From assembly GCF_001427125.1 (NCBI RefSeq), contig NZ_LMGK01000025.1, forward strand, positions 80,595 through 144,594: a stretch of 64,000 nucleotides of DNA, written 5' to 3'. Within the stretch, counting starts at the first letter, position 1, and each line of letters starts with the position of its first letter. The translations under genes and the position numbers were made by a program. Below the pieces are notes generated by a model that saw only the letters and a list, made by a program, of their open reading frames with translations, did no database searches and was not told the DNA's origin. Below, piece after piece: positions 60,504-64,000 of this stretch. The stretch is from Pseudomonas sp. Root562 (lineage in GTDB: Bacteria > Pseudomonadota > Gammaproteobacteria > Pseudomonadales > Pseudomonadaceae).

Positions 60504-60542
60504 ATTATAGGCATAATTTAAATGGCATATGATAGCCATAAT
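60504..60542 (-). promoter_or_regulatory. Candidate TetR operators and promoter of the SDR-FabF operon
   Basis: Two palindromic sites, ATTAT-AGGC-ATAAT (60504-60517) and ATGAT-AGCC-ATAAT (60529-60542), have identical spacing and start 25 bp apart. The first contains a perfect minus-strand -10 box TATAAT (60504-60509), so a bound repressor would block the promoter. Flanking DNA is notably AT-rich. The TetR at 57772 is the likely ligand-responsive repressor. Confidence 0.55.
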
Positions 60543-60635
60543 TTAAACGACGCCGACAAAAGGCAAAACCTCGCAGCATGCGCCAGAAAGAAAAGGGGCC
60601 GATCAATGACCGGCCCCTGGCGCTGACTTACAAGC

Positions 60636-60971
60636 TTAGTTCACCTCAAGCTTCTCGCGATTTTTATCCAGAATGGCTTTGCCGATCCCCTTCACCTCGA
60701 GCAACTCATCAATGGACGCGAAAGGCCCATTCGTTTCCCGATACGCAACAATTGCCTTGGCCTTAGCTTCTCCCACACCCGCCAGCTCACGCTGCAAAGT
60801 CGGGGCATCGGCAGCATTGAGGTCGATCTTGGCCGACTGCGTCGAAGAGGAAACCTCTTGCATCAACGGAGCGCTACTCGCTTGCGACTCCACGGCCGGC
60901 GCAGCAATAGTGGCGACAGAGGCGCTGGTGAGAAGGGCAAAAACCAGAGAAGAGAAATAGCCGGTACGCAT
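60636..60971 (-). CDS. ComEA-like exported helix-hairpin-helix protein
   Basis: The protein has 111 residues from the ATG at 60971. The signal peptide (ending TIAAPA) precedes a short Ser-rich linker and a tandem HhH domain: KIDLNAADAPTLQRELAGVG, EAKAKAIVAYRETNGPF, IDELLEVKGIGKAILDKNREKL (IDELLEVKGIGKAI). It matches ComEA-type periplasmic DNA-binding proteins used in DNA uptake. In P. aeruginosa a similar gene lies at the end of the O-antigen locus, from memory. Confidence 0.9.
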   Translation of the reverse strand: MRTGYFSSLVFALLTSASVATIAAPAVESQASSAPLMQEVSSSTQSAKIDLNAADAPTLQRELAGVGEAKAKAIVAYRETNGPFASIDELLEVKGIGKAILDKNREKLEVN

Positions 60972-61181
60972 AAATGAAGCTCCATGACATCGATTGGGAA
61001 AGCAGCTTTTCCGAAGCTGCCTCCTAAACTTAGGCGATGGCTGGAGCCTGTCAAAAATGTGTCCGTTACAGGATGTGAAACAAACCCTGAATCAAGCGGA
61101 ACAACAGTAACCGATCCGTGAACCCACCCCGCAGTTCATTCCCGATGCGGTGCTCTGATGTGTCTCTGGAGCCAGCACGTC
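60972..61181. other. Intergenic sequence upstream of the ComEA gene
   Basis: About 210 bp with no gene recognised. It borders the IS66 remnant, so its right part may be IS flank. Nothing else is seen. Confidence 0.4.
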
Positions 61182-61268
61182 ATGATGCGACCCGACGCTA
61201 AAGTCGAAAAAGTGTACCTCTATCCCAAGCCCGTGGACTTTCGAAAATCCATCGACGGCCTACGCTGA
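61182..61268 (+). pseudogene. IS66-family tnpB (ORF2) remnant
   Basis: The frame MMRPDAKVEKVYLYPKPV, DFRKSIDGLR, stop, matches the highly conserved start of IS66 TnpB, which is about 110-120 residues when complete. The sequence then diverges; a further weak match (CTGCGGCTTTCGAGGGGTTC, near 61394) could be the KRLEAERFKT region. No tnpC or terminal inverted repeats are visible. It marks a past insertion at the edge of the foreign segment. Confidence 0.75.
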
Positions 61269-61489
61269 ACTGCTTCGAGGCGGTAAGCAGTTGGCATGGC
61301 ACCGATATTCCACGCAGGTATCGACCACGCGATTGTTGGCCCTCACCACACCTAAGTATCGCGCGGATAAATGGTGTCCTGTAGGGCGAACAAACTGCGG
61401 CTTTCGAGGGGTTCAAGACTGATCGACCCATTGGCAACGTCCACTATACGGAGACAAAATTAATACATGCTTTGGAGCCTTGTTGAAAT
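61269..61489. other. Scrambled sequence between the IS66 remnant and the beta-helix gene
   Basis: About 220 bp with no intact gene. It may contain degraded TnpB sequence (see the tnpB remnant entry). The G+C falls toward the beta-helix gene. No repeat ends were found. Confidence 0.4.
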
Positions 61490-62758
61490 TTACGGCGATG
61501 GCACGCTCTGTGCATTTATAGCTGGAGTGAATACTTCGTTATCCTCATAAGTTTGATGCCTGTACAACGCCATATCCTTCGCCCATTCCGGAGTAATTTT
61601 TTTAGCGGCGGTATTGCCTTTAACCGTAATATTTTTTGCTAACTTCGATACATAAAGCTGAGCCGAAAAGCCAGCTGCATTACCTTCAAAGTGATTATTT
61701 GAAATCGCTACATCTTGTCCATTCTCAACCGCTACCGCAAACCCAGCATTTCCAGTTATCACATTATACTTCACGAGAACATTTCCAATATAACCACCCA
61801 CATCCTTGGCTGACATATATATTCCGGAAGTAATACCATTCAATATTGTATTTCGCTGAATATCCAGACCATTTACATGATTAGCTAGAACCCATATACC
61901 GTAGCAACTACCAGCATATATTAGATTACCCGAAATCCTGCCATCAATCATTACATCGTACACCGTGATTCCATCACCAGTAGTACCATTTCCGGGATAC
62001 AATATTCTATTATTGGTGATCTGTATATTTTTCCCACCAGCAATGATAGCGAGATAGCTATTTTTCATCAATACATTATCTGATATCAGAACTTTGTTAC
62101 CGCCATTTATAAAAATGCCGCCATGAAATCCAACAAACCTATTTCGTAATATTCCCCCACGCACAAAAACATTGTCCAACTCCGAAACTCTTAACAACTC
62201 ATCTTTCTTTCGAGTAGAAAGCTTTATTGCCCCTGCAGCATATAATTGACTGCTTTCGAATTCATTATCAACTATATTGAAAAGCACGGACCTTCGCTTT
62301 TTCTTGGCAATATCACTTAAACCAACAAACCAAAAACGTGGGCGCTGGCCCCAAGGAATTTCAGATACTGTGAAGCTGGGATCAAAGGCAACGTCTATTT
62401 TCACGCGATTGTTTTTGAGAGTCAGTGCACCTCCGTTTAGCCGAATAATATTTCCACCATCTATATCATTTTGCACTTCCAATTCAGAAACAAGAACGGA
62501 AACACCACGCATATCCAAGGTCGCATTTTTTTCAACAATGAACCTACCAAAGCCTTTAATATGAAGCCGCCCTTGCCCCGTTATTTTAAGCTTTCCCGAA
62601 ACACGTACCGGCGCACTAATCGTTAAACCCTCCTTTGGTATAACAATAGCATTGACTGAGGAAGTATAATTTTTCGGCGAATCTATAATTAGAGCCCCCC
62701 CTGCTTGTACCACTCCTGACAATAGGAGCAAACACACAACGGATAAACAAAAACGCAT
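61490..62758 (-). CDS. Exported right-handed parallel beta-helix protein (AT-rich, probably acquired)
   Basis: The protein has 422 residues. A signal peptide (LSVVCLLLLSGVVQA, cleavage before GGAL) is followed by repeated short strand-turn units with asparagine ladders: LKITGQGRLHIKGFG, ALTLKNNRVKIDV, KVLISDNVLMKN, NIQITNNRILYPG, GLDIQRNTILNG, GNVLVKYNVITGN, DVAISNNHFEGNA and NITVKGNTAAKK. This is the PbH1/pectate-lyase-like fold used by polysaccharide lyases, epimerases and phage depolymerases. The G+C is near 40 percent by eye, against about 60 around it. Weak ribosome-binding site. Catalytic residues cannot be assigned. Confidence 0.8.
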   Translation of the reverse strand: MRFCLSVVCLLLLSGVVQAGGALIIDSPKNYTSSVNAIVIPKEGLTISAPVRVSGKLKITGQGRLHIKGFGRFIVEKNATLDMRGVSVLVSELEVQNDIDGGNIIRLNGGALTLKNNRVKIDVAFDPSFTVSEIPWGQRPRFWFVGLSDIAKKKRRSVLFNIVDNEFESSQLYAAGAIKLSTRKKDELLRVSELDNVFVRGGILRNRFVGFHGGIFINGGNKVLISDNVLMKNSYLAIIAGGKNIQITNNRILYPGNGTTGDGITVYDVMIDGRISGNLIYAGSCYGIWVLANHVNGLDIQRNTILNGITSGIYMSAKDVGGYIGNVLVKYNVITGNAGFAVAVENGQDVAISNNHFEGNAAGFSAQLYVSKLAKNITVKGNTAAKKITPEWAKDMALYRHQTYEDNEVFTPAINAQSVPSP

Positions 62759-63021
62759 AAATATTTAACACCACCAATTGAGACAAAATCATTCAGCAAC
62801 GTTTTCGATTTTCAAATAGTCGCTTCGCCGTCGGCACAAATGCATTTCAAGCCGAACTGAGTCAATTATGCGACATTTTTGTTGCCAATTTCCATTTAGA
62901 GGCACGCCGCCTTCCGGCGAAGCTATCTCTAGCGGTTTGTATTCCTCCCATCCGCAGCAAAACACTTCCACAACGCCCAACGTCATCATCGCAACGACTT
63001 TTGATAGCCCTGATAGCGATT
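62759..63021. other. AT-rich intergenic sequence left of the lysis-gene remnants
   Basis: About 260 bp of intermediate G+C. It includes the upstream region of the beta-helix gene (candidate boxes are weak) and the end of the degraded spanin. No gene, RNA or repeat recognised. Confidence 0.45.
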
Positions 63022-63491
63022 ATTGTACGACCTCGCGCAAATGCGCTTGGCAGGGCCACAGCGCAATCACCGCCCGGTCACCCTGATCGGGATGGTGATA
63101 ATTCGTTCGGCTCGTACGGTACCATGAACCAAGCGGCCGGCGCCGGCGGTGGCAGGCATTGAACAATCACCGGCTGAGCTCAGGTCGAGGAGGGATGACG
63201 CCGCAGATCGGAAGTGGCAAGGCGACCCCGCAGACGATCCTGGCCTTTTTTAGCATTGGTCAAAGTCTCGTGGTGATTTGGTCTCTGGCCATCAGACGCT
63301 GCTCGAGTACCAGATGCTTATCCTGCTCGGTCTTTACGCCACTGCGCCGACCATGGCCAGTTGATTGAGGGTCTCGGTGTGTAATCGCGATTGCTCGGCC
63401 AATTGAGAGCCGCGTATTACCAGTCCTGAACCTGCCAAGCACTGATTGCGCCGAGTAATACCCGTGAAAGCGCTCCGGCTCCCCTCGACAT
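63022..63491 (-). pseudogene. Degraded Rz-type i-spanin (phage lysis) gene
   Basis: Pieces of one protein appear in order in different frames: MSRGAGALSRVLLGAISAWQ (after ATG 63491), QLAEQSRLHTETLNQLAMVG, TEQDKHLVLEQRLMARDQIT, ETLTNAKKGQDRLRGRLATSD, GDCSMPATAGAGRLVHGTVR, and DQGDRAVIALWPCQAHLREV ending TAA at 63022-63024. The order and length (about 156 codons) fit Rz spanins, inner-membrane proteins that fuse the envelope at lysis. At least four frame changes make it non-functional. It starts 8 bp after the endolysin remnant. Confidence 0.7.
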
Positions 63492-63499
63492 CGTCGGGC

Positions 63500-63923
63500 T
63501 CAGGACACATCCCTGAAGAAAACGTGACCGCCCAGCCTCGGCGCTTGCTCCGCCTTCGCAGCCCAGGTCGGCGGCGTGTTCCTCGTGATCGCGCAATAAT
63601 GCGTGGTGCCTCCAGTCGGATCTGGAACCTTGCCATCGGTGACTTGGTTAGCCACGACTCGACAATGTGCCAGCTCACGGAACAAGATCTGTTTCAATTC
63701 GATCAGAAACTGGTAGTTCGGGTCTTTCTTGTGCCAGCAGGTGAACTGATACGGCTTCTGACAGACTCCTGCATAGCCTTCGCCCACCATGAGTTGGATT
63801 ACCGTCATCCACGCGATTGCTGATTGTCCAGGCGACTGCAATCTGGCCAAGGAGGCCTTCGCCGCGCGCTTCTCCCCAAATGATTCTGGAAGGCACGTCG
63901 CGATCTATATCGTTAACGGACAT
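63500..63923 (-). pseudogene. Frameshifted SleB-type cell-wall hydrolase (endolysin)
   Basis: Start ATG 63923 has GGAGG 6 nt upstream. The first frame reads MSVNDIDRDVPSRIIWGEAR, GEGLLGQIAVAWTISNRVDDG, then a shift near 63783-63796 moves to the second frame: GEGYAGVCQKPYQFTCWHKK, DPTGGTTHYCAIT, GHVFFRDVS, stop. WGEAR-GEG, the C-x-KPYQFTCW stretch and DPTGG-THY are Hydrolase_2 (SleB) hallmarks. Adding one base to each of two homopolymers (G3 and C2 on the minus strand) would restore NPNSWWGEGY. It cleaves peptidoglycan at phage or tailocin lysis. Confidence 0.8.
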
Positions 63924-64000
63924 AAATTTCCTCCGGGCAAAAAAACTTCTACTCCATGGCGGCAAAGGTTTGTTGTGCTGGTACGATGTTCGGCGCTCAA
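63924..64000. other. Window edge, upstream of the endolysin remnant
   Basis: These 77 bases lie upstream of the lysis cassette on the minus strand and carry its Shine-Dalgarno site. They probably continue into phage or tailocin genes outside the window, which cannot be seen. Confidence 0.4.

Noticed and set aside
61198..61437. 79-codon minus-strand frame
   Set aside because: It overlaps the IS66 remnant in antisense and has no recognisable domain.
62789..63059. Short minus-strand frames rich in Arg and Cys
   Set aside because: They overlap the end of the Rz remnant in other frames and resemble nothing.

Overview
The window is chromosomal DNA of a Pseudomonas, most likely of the fluorescens group. 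The evidence is the gene content (OprI, EarP with an EF-P carrying Arg32, class II DAHP synthase, OhrR/Ohr, KdpFABCDE, TesA), the high-GC codon use, and many palindromic REP elements (GGAGC-GGCTTGCC and GCGAGGGAGCTTGCTCCCGC types) in the gaps. Several blocks keep the gene order I remember from P. aeruginosa (sagS-ospR-gpx-msrB-aminotransferase-htpX-tpm; deaD to oprI; tesA-ABC-greB). That comparison is from memory and was not run. Layout: 1-7.1 kb holds the end of a SagS-like hybrid kinase, a peroxide/thiol stress cluster (OspR-type MarR, glutathione peroxidase, MsrB), an AlaA-type aminotransferase, HtpX, thiopurine methyltransferase and a DODA-type dioxygenase. 7.2-22.3 kb holds DeaD, a crotonase, a spermidine-synthase-like protein, class II DAHP synthase, a YcaQ-like protein, a DUF1127 protein, two LysR regulators around a TauE exporter, OhrR/Ohr with an exported esterase, earP-efp and a GreA-like factor. 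22.3-28.3 kb holds CysB, a universal stress protein, a thioredoxin-like/ketopantoate-reductase-like/5'-nucleotidase operon, a PilZ-like protein, a class I DAHP synthase and a GNAT protein. 28.3-44.7 kb is envelope-related: OprI next to an L,D-transpeptidase, TesA opposite a YbbA/YbbP ABC system, GreB, DoxX, MltF, TatD, a chemoreceptor, a thioesterase, a CHAD protein and a patatin. 44.9-53.1 kb is the whole kdpFABCDE potassium system on the minus strand, including the 29-residue KdpF. 53.4-56.2 kb is rmlBAD for dTDP-rhamnose. 56.4-61 kb holds small or accessory genes: a DUF2897 protein, a urea-carboxylase-associated protein, a TetR-FabF-SDR locus and a ComEA-like protein. The last 3 kb (about 61-64 kb) is the one clearly foreign stretch: an IS66 tnpB remnant, an AT-rich exported parallel beta-helix protein, and a frameshifted phage or tailocin lysis cassette (SleB-type endolysin plus Rz spanin). 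Themes across the window: two thiol-peroxide sensors each paired with its own detoxifying enzyme; two unrelated DAHP synthase classes feeding the shikimate pathway; and dTDP-rhamnose synthesis (RmlB, RmlA, RmlD, no RmlC here) in the same window as EarP, which uses that sugar nucleotide to modify EF-P. I saw no tRNA, rRNA or CRISPR array.
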